DNA of 64,000 bases from the NCBI RefSeq assembly GCF_005047635.1, contig NZ_SUKC01000006.1, forward strand, positions 1 to 64,000. The letters run 5' to 3'. Below, piece after piece: positions 16,815-25,123 of this stretch (the first letter of the stretch is position 1; every line of letters starts with the position of its first letter). The stretch is from Arthrobacter sp. CAU 1506 (GTDB lineage: Bacteria > Actinomycetota > Actinomycetes > Actinomycetales > Micrococcaceae). Below the pieces are notes generated by a model. It was given only the letters and a program-made list of their open reading frames with translations. It was not told the DNA's origin and made no database searches. The position numbers and the translations under genes were made by a program.

Positions 16815-17188
16815 GCGTATCCACCTCCTGTGAAACGGATCTCCGCCACCGGCGGGACTGCTTGCTATTGAATCCGTTGTCTGCGGCTTGCGCAAGTAGT
16901 GGATTCGAAAAAATATGCAGCAGTAGCTATCGAAATACGAACTTCTTGCGGTTACTATCTGTTGTGAAGCGGGTCACAGGCCTTTCCTGCTGCGGGAGGT
17001 CCGGTCCGGCGGTGCATACTTCGCGGGTGCACCGCAGGGCAGGGAAATCGCAAACCGGAAGGCTGGTCCCGCTTCGGAATCCGTCGTGTAACCGAAAATT
17101 TACAACTGAAACTATTGTCGGGCCCCTCCGGTGTCTGGGAGTATCAACCCACCAAGTGAGGTCCACTCCGACGACTGGGGAGCATCAG
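16815..17188. promoter_or_regulatory. Divergent control region between Lrp regulator and polyamine importer
   Basis: No gene. The region is AT-richer than its surroundings. It contains a TTGCGCAA palindrome (near 16885), several NANNNT-like hexamers around 16925-16965, and an inverted repeat GCGGTGCA (17009-17016) / TGCACCGC (17028-17035), an 11-base loop. These are plausible Lrp-family binding sites. Confidence 0.5.
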
Positions 17189-18412
17189 ATGCCGAAACGA
17201 CTACCTGAAGACCCACGCCTGCGCGGCCTGATTTCTGCGCAGATGTCCCGCCGCAACGTACTGATGGGCGCCGGAGGACTCACGCTGGCCGGGCTGCTCG
17301 CCGCCTGCGGCACCGGCGGCACCGGCAGCTCGTCGAACACCAGCGCTTCGGGCGGGCTGTCGCCGGCGGCGGATCTGTCCGACCAGGAAAAGGAAGTCAA
17401 CTGGGCCAACTGGACGCTGTATCTGGACTACGACGACTCCACCCAGAAGTACCCGTCACTCGAGGCCTTCAGCAAGCAGAGCGGCATCCAGGCCAACTAC
17501 TCCGAGGACATTGACGGCAACGACACCTATTTCGGCAAAATCCAAGGCCAGCTCGCCGCCGGCCAGGACATTGGCCAGGACATCATCACGCTCACCGACT
17601 GGATGGCTGCGCGCCTGATCCGGCTCGGCTACACGCAGGAACTGGACCACGCCAACATCCCGAATTCGGCCAATTTGCTGGAGCCCCTGAAGAACGTTGA
17701 CTTCGACCCCGGCCGGAAGAATTCGCTGACCTGGCAGTCCGGTTACGCAGGCATCGCCTGGAACAAGGAAGCCGTCCCGGGCGGGCTGAAGACCGTGAGC
17801 GACCTGTGGAAACCGGAGCTCAAGGGACGCGTGGAAGTGCTGGACGAAATGCGCGACACCATGGGCCTGCTGATGATGGAGAACGGCGTGGACATCTCCG
17901 GCAACTGGGGCGCGAACGAATACGACGCCGCTCTGGAGGTGCTGCAGAAGCAGATTTCCAGCGGCCAGATACGGCAGGTCAAGGGCAACTCCTACAAGGA
18001 AGACCTGATTTCCGGTGACGCGCTCGCGGTGATCTGCTGGTCCGGCGACATCACCCAGCTGAACTTCGAGGAAGGCGACAAGTGGCAATTCGCCATCCCG
18101 GAAGCCGGCGGAACCCTGTGGTCGGACAACCTGATGGTGCCGATCGGATCGCCGCATAAGAAGAATGCGGAAGCGCTGATGAACTATTACTACGACCCGG
18201 TGAATGCGGCGACTGCCGCCGCCTACGTCAACTTCATCTGCCCGGTGGAGGGCGCCAAGGAAGCCATGGAGAAGATCGATCCGGAGCTGGTGGACAATCC
18301 GCTGATCTTCCCGACCGAGGAAGACCTCGCCAAGGTCAGCGTGTTCCGCAGCCTGGAAGCCGACGAGGAAACCGACTTCAGCAACCGCTTCCAGCAGGCG
18401 ATTGGCAACTGA
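17189..18412 (+). CDS. potD: Polyamine ABC transporter substrate-binding lipoprotein (PotD/PotF-like)
   Basis: A 407-residue lipoprotein with a twin-arginine-like N-terminus (SRRNVL, 20-25), a hydrophobic stretch and lipobox LLAAC with Cys40. The mature protein has the spermidine/putrescine-binding fold, with WANWTLYLDYD near the start and ITLTDWMAARLIRLGYTQELDHANIPN-type pattern (about 130). ATG 17189 is chosen because it gives a proper signal sequence and has GGGGAG seven bases upstream; the frame is open further up but has no signal or SD. TGATG overlap with the ATPase gene. Confidence 0.92.
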   Translation: MPKRLPEDPRLRGLISAQMSRRNVLMGAGGLTLAGLLAACGTGGTGSSSNTSASGGLSPAADLSDQEKEVNWANWTLYLDYDDSTQKYPSLEAFSKQSGIQANYSEDIDGNDTYFGKIQGQLAAGQDIGQDIITLTDWMAARLIRLGYTQELDHANIPNSANLLEPLKNVDFDPGRKNSLTWQSGYAGIAWNKEAVPGGLKTVSDLWKPELKGRVEVLDEMRDTMGLLMMENGVDISGNWGANEYDAALEVLQKQISSGQIRQVKGNSYKEDLISGDALAVICWSGDITQLNFEEGDKWQFAIPEAGGTLWSDNLMVPIGSPHKKNAEALMNYYYDPVNAATAAAYVNFICPVEGAKEAMEKIDPELVDNPLIFPTEEDLAKVSVFRSLEADEETDFSNRFQQAIGN

Positions 18413-19575
18413 TGACTCAGGCACCTCTGCAGACAGAAAAGGCCGGTGCCGTCGGCGACGAAAGCGGAGCGGACTTGGTGTTGGCGTCCATCACCAAGCG
18501 GTTCGGCGAGTTCGTCGCGGTGGAGGACCTCGACCTGACCATCCCGGCCGGGGAGTTTTTCGCCCTGTTGGGGCCTTCCGGTTGCGGCAAGACCACCACC
18601 CTGCGCATGGTGGCCGGCCTGGAACAGCCCACCTCCGGGACCATCAGCATTGGCGGCAAGGACATCAGCCGGTCCGGCGCCCACCAGCGGCCGGTCAACA
18701 CGGTCTTCCAGAACTACGCACTGTTCCCGCACATGAGTGTGTTGGACAACGTCTCCTTTGGGCTCCGGCGGCGCAAAGTCCGCGATGCCCGGGCACAAGC
18801 CGAGGCGGCGCTCGAGTTGGTCGAGTTGTCGCACCTGGCCGCACGCCGGCCGGCCCAGCTCTCCGGCGGACAGCAGCAGCGGGTGGCTTTGGCGCGCGCC
18901 ATCGTCAACCATCCGGCGGTGCTGTTGTTGGATGAGCCTCTGGGTGCCCTGGACATGAAGCTGCGCCGGCAGATGCAGGTGGAACTGAAGAAGATCCAAA
19001 CCGAGGTCGGCCTGACCTTTGTGCACGTCACGCACGACCAGGAGGAAGCCATGACCATGGCGGACACCGTGGCCGTCATGAATGCCGGCAAGGTGGAGCA
19101 GATGGGGGCGCCGCGCGAACTGTATGAACTGCCGCGCACCGTCTTCGTGGCAAACTTCCTGGGCAAGTCCAACCTGGTCGCCGGCGAGATTGTGGAGGAC
19201 CGCGGCGACGCCGTCGTGGTCAATGCCAACGGGAACCGGCTGGCGGTGCTCAAGGAACGCGCCACTGTGCACCAGGGCCAGACCCTGATCGGCATCCGAC
19301 CCGAAAAGCTGAGGATGATGTGGCCGCAGGACGCGCCCGCGGACGCGGCCAACGTGCTGCATGGCACGGTGCTGGACACCTCGTTCACCGGAGTCAGCAC
19401 CGATTACCTGGTGGAGGTACCAGGGATCGGGACCGTGGGCGTCTTCAGCCAGAACCACGGCCAGCAGTTGGCGCAGCCGGGCGACGGCGTGGTGCTCAGC
19501 TGGGACACTGAGCACGCGTTCGGCCTGGACGGCGCCGAGGACGCACAGTACGGGGCGCCCGAGGCTGACGAGTGA
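18412..19575 (+). CDS. potA: Polyamine ABC transporter ATP-binding protein (PotA-like)
   Basis: The 387-residue ATPase has Walker A GPSGCGKT at 54-61, signature LSGGQQQR (about 152), Walker B LLLDEPLGALD (about 175) and a C-terminal TOBE domain (about 290-370) as in PotA. It starts on the last base of the binding-protein stop and ends in TGATG overlap with the first permease gene, a tightly coupled operon. Substrate (putrescine or spermidine) is inferred from the binding protein and the catabolic neighbours. Confidence 0.93.
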   Translation: MTQAPLQTEKAGAVGDESGADLVLASITKRFGEFVAVEDLDLTIPAGEFFALLGPSGCGKTTTLRMVAGLEQPTSGTISIGGKDISRSGAHQRPVNTVFQNYALFPHMSVLDNVSFGLRRRKVRDARAQAEAALELVELSHLAARRPAQLSGGQQQRVALARAIVNHPAVLLLDEPLGALDMKLRRQMQVELKKIQTEVGLTFVHVTHDQEEAMTMADTVAVMNAGKVEQMGAPRELYELPRTVFVANFLGKSNLVAGEIVEDRGDAVVVNANGNRLAVLKERATVHQGQTLIGIRPEKLRMMWPQDAPADAANVLHGTVLDTSFTGVSTDYLVEVPGIGTVGVFSQNHGQQLAQPGDGVVLSWDTEHAFGLDGAEDAQYGAPEADE

Positions 19576-20528
19576 TGAGCGCCCAGACCACCACGGCGGA
19601 CAAGACGCCGGCAGCGGATAAGCGGCGCGGCAAGGGCGAGCCCGGCAGCGGGGAACTCAAGGAGGACCGCCGGCGGGGCCGGATGGGTTACTGGCTGATC
19701 CTGCCGGGCTTTGTCTTCCTGTTGCTGTTCTTTGTGCTGCCAGTGTTCTCGCTGCTCGCGACGTCGCTCTATACGAAGCCGCCGGGAGCCGACATCGGCC
19801 AGTTCGTGCCGGCGCTGGAGTTCAACAACTATGTCCGGATGCTGGGCAGCTACTGGCCGGAACTGTTGCGGTCCTTCGCCTTTGCCCTGATCGCGACGGT
19901 TGCGACGCTGCTGATCGGTTATCCGATGGCCTACCTGATTGCGGTCAGGCTGCGCAACCATGCCCTGCTGCGCGGCATCCTGCTGGTGCTGATCATCGCA
20001 CCGTTCTTCACCAGCTTCATCCTGCGCACGCAGGCGTGGAAGCAGATCCTGGCCGACGAGGGCCCGGTGGTTTCCGTGCTCCGCGCCGTCGCTTTGCTAC
20101 CCGACGACGGGCGGCTCACGGCCACCGCTTTTGCCGTGGTTTGCGGCCTGACTTACAACTTCCTGCCGTTCATGGCCTTGCCCATCTACGCGAACCTGGA
20201 GCGGCTGGACCTCCGCCTGATCGAGGCCGGAAACGATTTGTACGCCAGCGGCTTCACCACCTTCCGAACGGTAACGCTGCCGCTGTCGATGCCGGGCGTG
20301 ATCGCCGGAACGCTGCTGACGTTCATTCCCGCTGCCGGCGACTACATCAATTCCTCGCTGCTCGGCAACAACCGGGACACCACCATGATCGGGCAGGTTG
20401 TGGACTCCAGATTCTTCCGGGTGGTCGACTATCCGGGGGCTTCGGCGCTGTCCTTCGTGCTGATGCTGGCAATCCTGGCGCTGGTCTTCATCTACGTCCG
20501 CCGCTTCGGCACCAAAGAACTGCTGTAG
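19575..20528 (+). CDS. potB: Polyamine ABC transporter permease 1 (PotB-like)
   Basis: A 317-residue permease with six hydrophobic segments after a ~38-residue charged N-terminus. The EAA-type loop IEAGNDLYASGFTTFRTVTLPLSMPG (about 210-235) contacts the ATPase. ATG 19575 is chosen over a GTG one codon earlier because it makes the TGATG overlap. The ADEGPVVSVLRAVALL loop is typical of PotB/PotH. Confidence 0.92.
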   Translation: MSAQTTTADKTPAADKRRGKGEPGSGELKEDRRRGRMGYWLILPGFVFLLLFFVLPVFSLLATSLYTKPPGADIGQFVPALEFNNYVRMLGSYWPELLRSFAFALIATVATLLIGYPMAYLIAVRLRNHALLRGILLVLIIAPFFTSFILRTQAWKQILADEGPVVSVLRAVALLPDDGRLTATAFAVVCGLTYNFLPFMALPIYANLERLDLRLIEAGNDLYASGFTTFRTVTLPLSMPGVIAGTLLTFIPAAGDYINSSLLGNNRDTTMIGQVVDSRFFRVVDYPGASALSFVLMLAILALVFIYVRRFGTKELL

Positions 20529-20540
20529 GAGGAAACCACG

Positions 20541-21338
20541 GTGAAAAACTCCTTCGGCCGCTGGCTGGTTCCTGTGATCGGCGGTCTGGCCTTCATCTTC
20601 CTGCTGGTCCCGATCGCCTACGTCTTCGTGTTCTCCTTCAACGACGCCGGGCGCACCAACCTCACCTGGCGCGGCTTTACCTGGGACAACTGGCGCAACC
20701 CGTGCGGCGCCCCGGAAGTTTGCGCGGCGCTGGGAAACAGCTTGCAGATCGGGGCCACGGCGACGCTGATCGCCGTCGTCCTCGGAACGGCCATCGCCAT
20801 TGGGCTGGTCCGCTACCGGTTCCGGTTCAACGCCACCGCCAACATGCTGATCTTCCTGCCGCTGGCCACCCCCGAAGTTGTGCTCGGCGCCTCGCTGCTG
20901 GCGCAGTTCCTGAATGTGGGCGCGGAGCTGGGCAAGGGGACCATCATCATCGCGCACACCGTCTTCTGCATCTCGTTCGTGGTGGTCACCGTCAAGGCGC
21001 GGGTGGCCAGCCTCGACCCGAAGCTGGAGGAGGCAGCGGCAGACCTTTATGCCTCGCCGATGCAGGCCTTCTGGCGGGTGACCTTCCCGCTGCTGCTGCC
21101 CGGAATCGTGGCCGCCGGCCTGCTGAGCTTCGCGATCAGCTTCGACGATTTCATCATCACCAACTTCAACTCCGGCAATGTGGACACCTTCCCGAAGTTC
21201 ATTTACGTGGCTGCCACCCGCGGCATTCCTGCGCAGGCGAATGTGATCGGCTCGGCGATGTTCATCATCGCGCTGCTGATCGTGATCGGCGGCCAGGTCC
21301 TGGCGCACCGCCGCCGCAAAATGCTGGCCGCCCGCTGA
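20541..21338 (+). CDS. potC: Polyamine ABC transporter permease 2 (PotC-like)
   Basis: A 265-residue permease with six hydrophobic segments and an EAA loop EEAAADLYASPMQAFWRVTFPLLLPG (about 170). The C-terminal AISFDDFIITNFNSG is characteristic of PotC/PotI. AGGAGG lies 8 bases before GTG 20541. It completes the importer: binding protein, ATPase and two permeases. Confidence 0.92.
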   Translation: MKNSFGRWLVPVIGGLAFIFLLVPIAYVFVFSFNDAGRTNLTWRGFTWDNWRNPCGAPEVCAALGNSLQIGATATLIAVVLGTAIAIGLVRYRFRFNATANMLIFLPLATPEVVLGASLLAQFLNVGAELGKGTIIIAHTVFCISFVVVTVKARVASLDPKLEEAAADLYASPMQAFWRVTFPLLLPGIVAAGLLSFAISFDDFIITNFNSGNVDTFPKFIYVAATRGIPAQANVIGSAMFIIALLIVIGGQVLAHRRRKMLAAR

Positions 21339-21384
21339 CGCCGTGTCGCCCGGTACGCTGCCGGTCCGTTGAGAGGAGCACTTC

Positions 21385-22743
21385 ATGATCGACCGCACCC
21401 GGCTGGCTGAACTGTTCGACCGCGAGCTGCAGGACTTCGAAGCCAAGCACCCCCAGTCCAAAGCGTTGTACGACGGCGCCGCCCACCTTTTCGGCAAGGT
21501 CCCGATGACCTGGATGAACAAGAAGGCGGGCGGCTTCCCGCTCTATCTGGAACGGGCGCGGGGCTGCCGGGTGTGGGACGTGGACGGCCTGGAGTACATC
21601 GATTTTGCGCTGGGGGACACCGGCGCGATGGCCGGGCATTCCCCGCAGCCCACCGTGGACGCGATCATCCGGCGGGTTTCGGACGACGGCGGGCTGGCGA
21701 CGATGTTGCCCACGGCCGATGCAGAGTGGGTGGGGGCGGAGCTGGCGCGGCGGTTCGGTGTGGAGCGCTGGAGCTTTTCGCTCACTGCCACGGACGCCAA
21801 CCGCTGGGCCATCCGGCTGGTCCGCGCGCTGACCGGCCGGGGCAAGATCCTGTTCAATCCGTACTGCTATCACGGGTCGGTGGATGAATCGCTGATCGTG
21901 GCCGGTACCGACGGCGAGGGGATGAGCCGACCTGGCAATGTCGGCGCGCCGGTGGATGTCACCGAGACCAGCAGGGTGGCGGAGTTCAACGATCTCGCTG
22001 CCTTGGAGCGGCAGTTGGCCCACGGCGACGTGGCAGCGGTGCTGATGGAGCCGGCCTTGACCAACATCGGCATCGTGCTGCCCGAACCGGGCTACCTGCA
22101 GGGTGTGCGGGAGCTGACCCGCCGGCACGGGACGCTGCTGATCATCGACGAGACGCACACCTTCTCCGCCGGCCCTGGCGGGGCAACGGCGGCGTGGGGG
22201 CTGGAACCGGACATCGTGGTGATCGGCAAATCGATCGGCGGCGGCATTCCGTGCGGCGCCTACGGGCTGAGCGCCGAACTGGCCGAGCGGGCCCTGGGCC
22301 GGGCCGATCTGGACCTGGTGGACATGGGCGGCGTAGGCGGCACATTGGCCGGCAACCCGCTGTCCGTGGCGGCGATGCGCGCCACGCTGGAACACGTCTT
22401 GACGGACCAGGCATTCGAATCGATGATCGGCCGGGCCACCGAATTCGCCGCCGGCATCCAGAGGGTGATCGACAGCTATTCGCTGCCATGGTCGGTGTCC
22501 CAACTGGGCGCGCGTGCCGAATACCGGTTCGCCAGCCCGGCGCCGCGGAACGGAACCGCTTCGGCGGCCAGCCACGACGGCGCGCTGGAAGACTTCCTGC
22601 ACCTGTACCTGGCCAACCGCGGCATCCTGCTCACCCCGTTCCACAACATGGCGCTGATGTCCCCGCAGACCACCAGCGCCGATGTCGAACGGCATCACGA
22701 AATTTTCGAGGAAGCCATCCGGGAGCTGACCAACCACCGATGA
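21385..22743 (+). CDS. Class III aminotransferase (glutamate-1-semialdehyde aminomutase-like)
   Basis: The 452-residue PLP enzyme has the PLP lysine in IGKSIGGGIPCGAYG (K282) and IIDETHTF (Asp255). It resembles glutamate-1-semialdehyde 2,1-aminomutase and related transaminases, but an S-to-FSLTATDANRWAIR phosphate segment and the lack of other tetrapyrrole genes make haem synthesis unlikely. As the apparent last gene of the polyamine-import operon (46 bases after potC, with GAGAGGAG before the ATG), it probably transaminates the imported amine or a breakdown product. The gene is therefore a second aminotransferase alongside the SpuC-like one. Confidence 0.85.
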   Translation: MIDRTRLAELFDRELQDFEAKHPQSKALYDGAAHLFGKVPMTWMNKKAGGFPLYLERARGCRVWDVDGLEYIDFALGDTGAMAGHSPQPTVDAIIRRVSDDGGLATMLPTADAEWVGAELARRFGVERWSFSLTATDANRWAIRLVRALTGRGKILFNPYCYHGSVDESLIVAGTDGEGMSRPGNVGAPVDVTETSRVAEFNDLAALERQLAHGDVAAVLMEPALTNIGIVLPEPGYLQGVRELTRRHGTLLIIDETHTFSAGPGGATAAWGLEPDIVVIGKSIGGGIPCGAYGLSAELAERALGRADLDLVDMGGVGGTLAGNPLSVAAMRATLEHVLTDQAFESMIGRATEFAAGIQRVIDSYSLPWSVSQLGARAEYRFASPAPRNGTASAASHDGALEDFLHLYLANRGILLTPFHNMALMSPQTTSADVERHHEIFEEAIRELTNHR

Positions 22744-22779
22744 CGCATCGGGCGGCCGGCGGCTTGGGACAATGGCTGC

Positions 22780-23118
22780 ATGACGATCGCTAAGTCCGCC
22801 ATCCTGTTTGTCCTGGCCGCCGTCGCTGAGATCGGCGGAGCGTGGCTGGTGTGGCAGGCCGTTCGCGAGGACCGCGCCTGGTGGTTTGCGGGCCTGGGCG
22901 TGATGGCGCTGGGCCTGTACGGTTTCATCGCCGCGCAGCAGCCGGACGCCAACTTTGGCCGGGTGCTGGCCGCGTACGGCGGCGTGTTCATTGCGGGGTC
23001 GCTGGCCTGGGCCATGCTGCTGGACGGATTCCAGCCGGACCGTTGGGATTACATCGGTGCCGGGATTGCGCTCGCCGGCGTCGCGGTCATCATGTATGCG
23101 CCGCGCAGCGGCAGCTGA
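22780..23118 (+). CDS. ynfA: YnfA/UPF0060-family membrane protein
   Basis: A 112-residue protein with four hydrophobic segments, the normal size for UPF0060. [11 protein letters not shown] near the start and the final [13 protein letters not shown] match the family, which is related to small multidrug transporters. Function in the family is not firmly known. GACAAT lies exactly six bases before the ATG and there is no SD, so it is likely leaderless. A good terminator follows. Confidence 0.92.
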   Translation: MTIAKSAILFVLAAVAEIGGAWLVWQAVREDRAWWFAGLGVMALGLYGFIAAQQPDANFGRVLAAYGGVFIAGSLAWAMLLDGFQPDRWDYIGAGIALAGVAVIMYAPRSGS

Positions 23119-23144
23119 GGGCCGCGCCAGCTTGTGTGGTTGAT

Positions 23145-23176
23145 GAACCGCTCCGCGGCCCGAGCGGTTCTTTGTT
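23145..23176 (+). terminator. Rho-independent terminator after ynfA
   Basis: GAACCGCTC (23145-23153), an 8-base loop, GAGCGGTTC (23162-23170), then TTTGTT. The T-run merges into the TAATCT -10 of the next gene. Confidence 0.85.
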
Positions 23177-23187
23177 AATCTGATCCG

Positions 23188-23961
23188 GTGACATTTACAA
23201 AGCGGTTTGTGGCTCTGGGGGATTCGTTCACTGAAGGGGTAGGGGACTACGACCCCAGCTTGCCCAATGGTGTGCGCGGCTGGGCGGACCGGGTTGCCGA
23301 GCAGCTCATGCTGGCCGACTCCGGCTGGGGCTACGCCAACCTCGCCATCCGCGGCAAGAAGATTGCCCAAGTGCTGGACGAACAGGTGGACGCCGCCGTC
23401 GCGCTCAAGCCAACCATGGTCACCCTCTACGCCGGCGGCAACGACATCCTGCGCCCTCGGGTGGACATCGACGCCCTGATGGCCGGCTACGAGGCCGGCG
23501 TCGGCAAGTTGGCGGCCACCGGTGCCGACGTGGTGCTGTTCACCGGCTTCGACAGCGTGGCCTCGGCGGTCTTCGGCAAGACCCGGGGCCGCACCGCCAT
23601 CTACAACGAGTGGGTGCGGGAAATCGCCGACCTGCACGGAGCGAAAATCGTTGACTATTGGCGGATGCGCGATTTCCGCGACTGGCGCTACTGGGACGCC
23701 GACCGGCTGCACATGTCCACCGCGGGCCATACCTTGATGGCCAAAAAGGTGCTGGAAGTGCTGCAGGCTGAGGACGTGATCGATCTGCCGGCGCTGCCGG
23801 ACCTGGCGGTGCTGTCCCGCCGTGCTGCCATGGTGGCCAATGTCCGCTGGGCGCGTGAGTACTTGGGCCCGTGGATCGGCCGCCGGCTGCGCGGCACCTC
23901 TTCCGGTGATGCACTCTCCCCGAAGTACCCCCAGCTGACCGGACTTCACGCCACCGCCTGA
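23188..23961 (+). CDS. SGNH/GDSL-family hydrolase
   Basis: The 257-residue esterase-like protein has block I GDSFTEG (residues 8-14, nucleophile Ser), block III GGND (about 90) and block V DxxH in DRLHMS (about 172). It has no signal peptide, so is probably intracellular; substrate unknown. GTG 23188 is supported by TAATCT (23176-23181), exactly six bases upstream, giving a leaderless transcript right behind the ynfA terminator. Confidence 0.9.
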   Translation: MTFTKRFVALGDSFTEGVGDYDPSLPNGVRGWADRVAEQLMLADSGWGYANLAIRGKKIAQVLDEQVDAAVALKPTMVTLYAGGNDILRPRVDIDALMAGYEAGVGKLAATGADVVLFTGFDSVASAVFGKTRGRTAIYNEWVREIADLHGAKIVDYWRMRDFRDWRYWDADRLHMSTAGHTLMAKKVLEVLQAEDVIDLPALPDLAVLSRRAAMVANVRWAREYLGPWIGRRLRGTSSGDALSPKYPQLTGLHATA

Positions 23962-24055
23962 ACCAGACTGCCCGGCCCGGCAGAGATCCCGGCCGGCTGC
24001 TGAGGGTTGGCTGTCCTGTCTGGAAGCCGGGCGCCCGGAGTGCTTGGCTTAGACC

Positions 24056-24805
24056 ATGGACGCAGATGCCCGGACCCAGCCAGCTGACCAACCGGAGTTC
24101 CACGACGATGAGCCGCACGATGTTACCGGCCTCGCCGCCCGCCTGAACTGGCTGCGCGCCGGTGTCCTCGGCGCGAACGACGGGATTGTTTCCGTTGCCG
24201 CGCTGGTGGTGGGCGTTGCGGGCGCCACCAGCGACTTCGGGACGCTGCTGACGGCGGGCTTGGCGGCCGTGATCGGCGGTGCCATCTCCATGGCCCTGGG
24301 CGAGTACGTCTCGGTGTCCAGCTCCAGCGACAGCCAGAAGGCGCTGATCGCCAAGGAACAACGGGAACTGCAGGAACAGCCGGAGGAAGAACTTGCCGAG
24401 CTGGCCGCGCTCTACCAAGATCGCGGACTGACACCGGGGACGGCCATGCAGGTGGCCAAGGAGCTGACCGCACACGATGCGCTCGCGGCACACTTGCACG
24501 CGGAGCTGAACATGCAGGACGACGACCTGGTCAGCCCGTGGCATGCCGCCTTCGCCTCCGCCATAGCCTTCCTGCTCGGTGCAGCCCTGCCCATGCTGGC
24601 CATGCTGCTGCCGCCGGCCGAGCTGCGGATTCCGGTCACTTTCGCAGCCGTTCTGGTGGCTTTGGCCGCAACCGGTGCGACCGGCGCCTGGCTTGGCGGC
24701 GCCAAGGTCTTCCGGGCGGCTTGCCGGGTGGTGATCGGCGGTGCGCTCGCTCTGGTGGCCACACTGCTGATCGGCACCTGGCTGGGAGGTTCCGGGCTCG
24801 TCTAG
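24056..24805 (+). CDS. VIT1/CCC1-family Fe2+/Mn2+ transporter
   Basis: A 249-residue membrane protein. The diagnostic first segment RAGVLGANDGIVSVAALVVGV lies at about 31-51, then GGAISMALGEYVSVSSSSDSQKA (about 76) with the metal-site Met/Glu, a soluble helical metal-binding segment (Glu-rich, about 100-150) and three further hydrophobic segments. Plant and yeast homologues store iron or manganese in vacuoles; in bacteria export of excess ferrous iron or Mn is inferred. No clear SD or -10 precedes the ATG. It stands alone. Confidence 0.88.
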   Translation: MDADARTQPADQPEFHDDEPHDVTGLAARLNWLRAGVLGANDGIVSVAALVVGVAGATSDFGTLLTAGLAAVIGGAISMALGEYVSVSSSSDSQKALIAKEQRELQEQPEEELAELAALYQDRGLTPGTAMQVAKELTAHDALAAHLHAELNMQDDDLVSPWHAAFASAIAFLLGAALPMLAMLLPPAELRIPVTFAAVLVALAATGATGAWLGGAKVFRAACRVVIGGALALVATLLIGTWLGGSGLV

Positions 24806-25123
24806 GGCCGGTTTTGGGCGTCGGGTGGCGCATTTCACAAAACTCGTGCGCCGCCGTCGTCGGAACGCCGGGTGAAACGTAGCCGGGCGCCTGCGGAAAT
24901 TAGCGCGTGATCTTGCGGGAATCCGGACCTTGCCGGGACCGCATTTTCGGCCTGAATCCGCGCGTGCCGGAACCTGGTCATTTGGCGCGCTCGGGGTGCG
25001 TTTTTTGGGGTCCCGGCTGGGACGGAACACGTCCCAGCCGGTAACGTCGTGGGCCTGCCCCGGGCCGGAATGCGCGGGGCAGAGACGCGTCACAAGCAAA
25101 TGACCTCGATGAGAGAAGCCCAA
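24806..25123. promoter_or_regulatory. Non-coding stretch with a perfect 12-bp palindrome, upstream of the MFS gene
   Basis: No convincing gene. A TTTTTT run at 25001-25006 is followed by CCGGCTGGGACG (25013-25024), five bases, and its perfect complement (25030-25041). T-runs lie before rather than after the hairpin on the plus strand, so it does not read as a terminator; an operator or leader hairpin for the MFS gene is more likely. Confidence 0.5.

Noticed and set aside
16323-16895. Longer Lrp protein from a start at 16895
   Set aside because: The extra 27 residues have no family similarity and the AGGAGGTGG before TTG 16814 lies inside them.
16862-17188. Upstream extension of the PotD frame by about 109 codons
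   Set aside because: It would bury the lipoprotein signal sequence internally; the ATG at 17189 has an SD and gives a proper lipobox protein.
21265-23949. Very long open frame on the minus strand opposite potC/aminotransferase/GDSL genes (about 890 codons)
   Set aside because: It lies antisense to three intact genes in the phase expected from high third-position GC, is rich in Arg/Gly/His/Gln with no domains, and has no promoter or SD.
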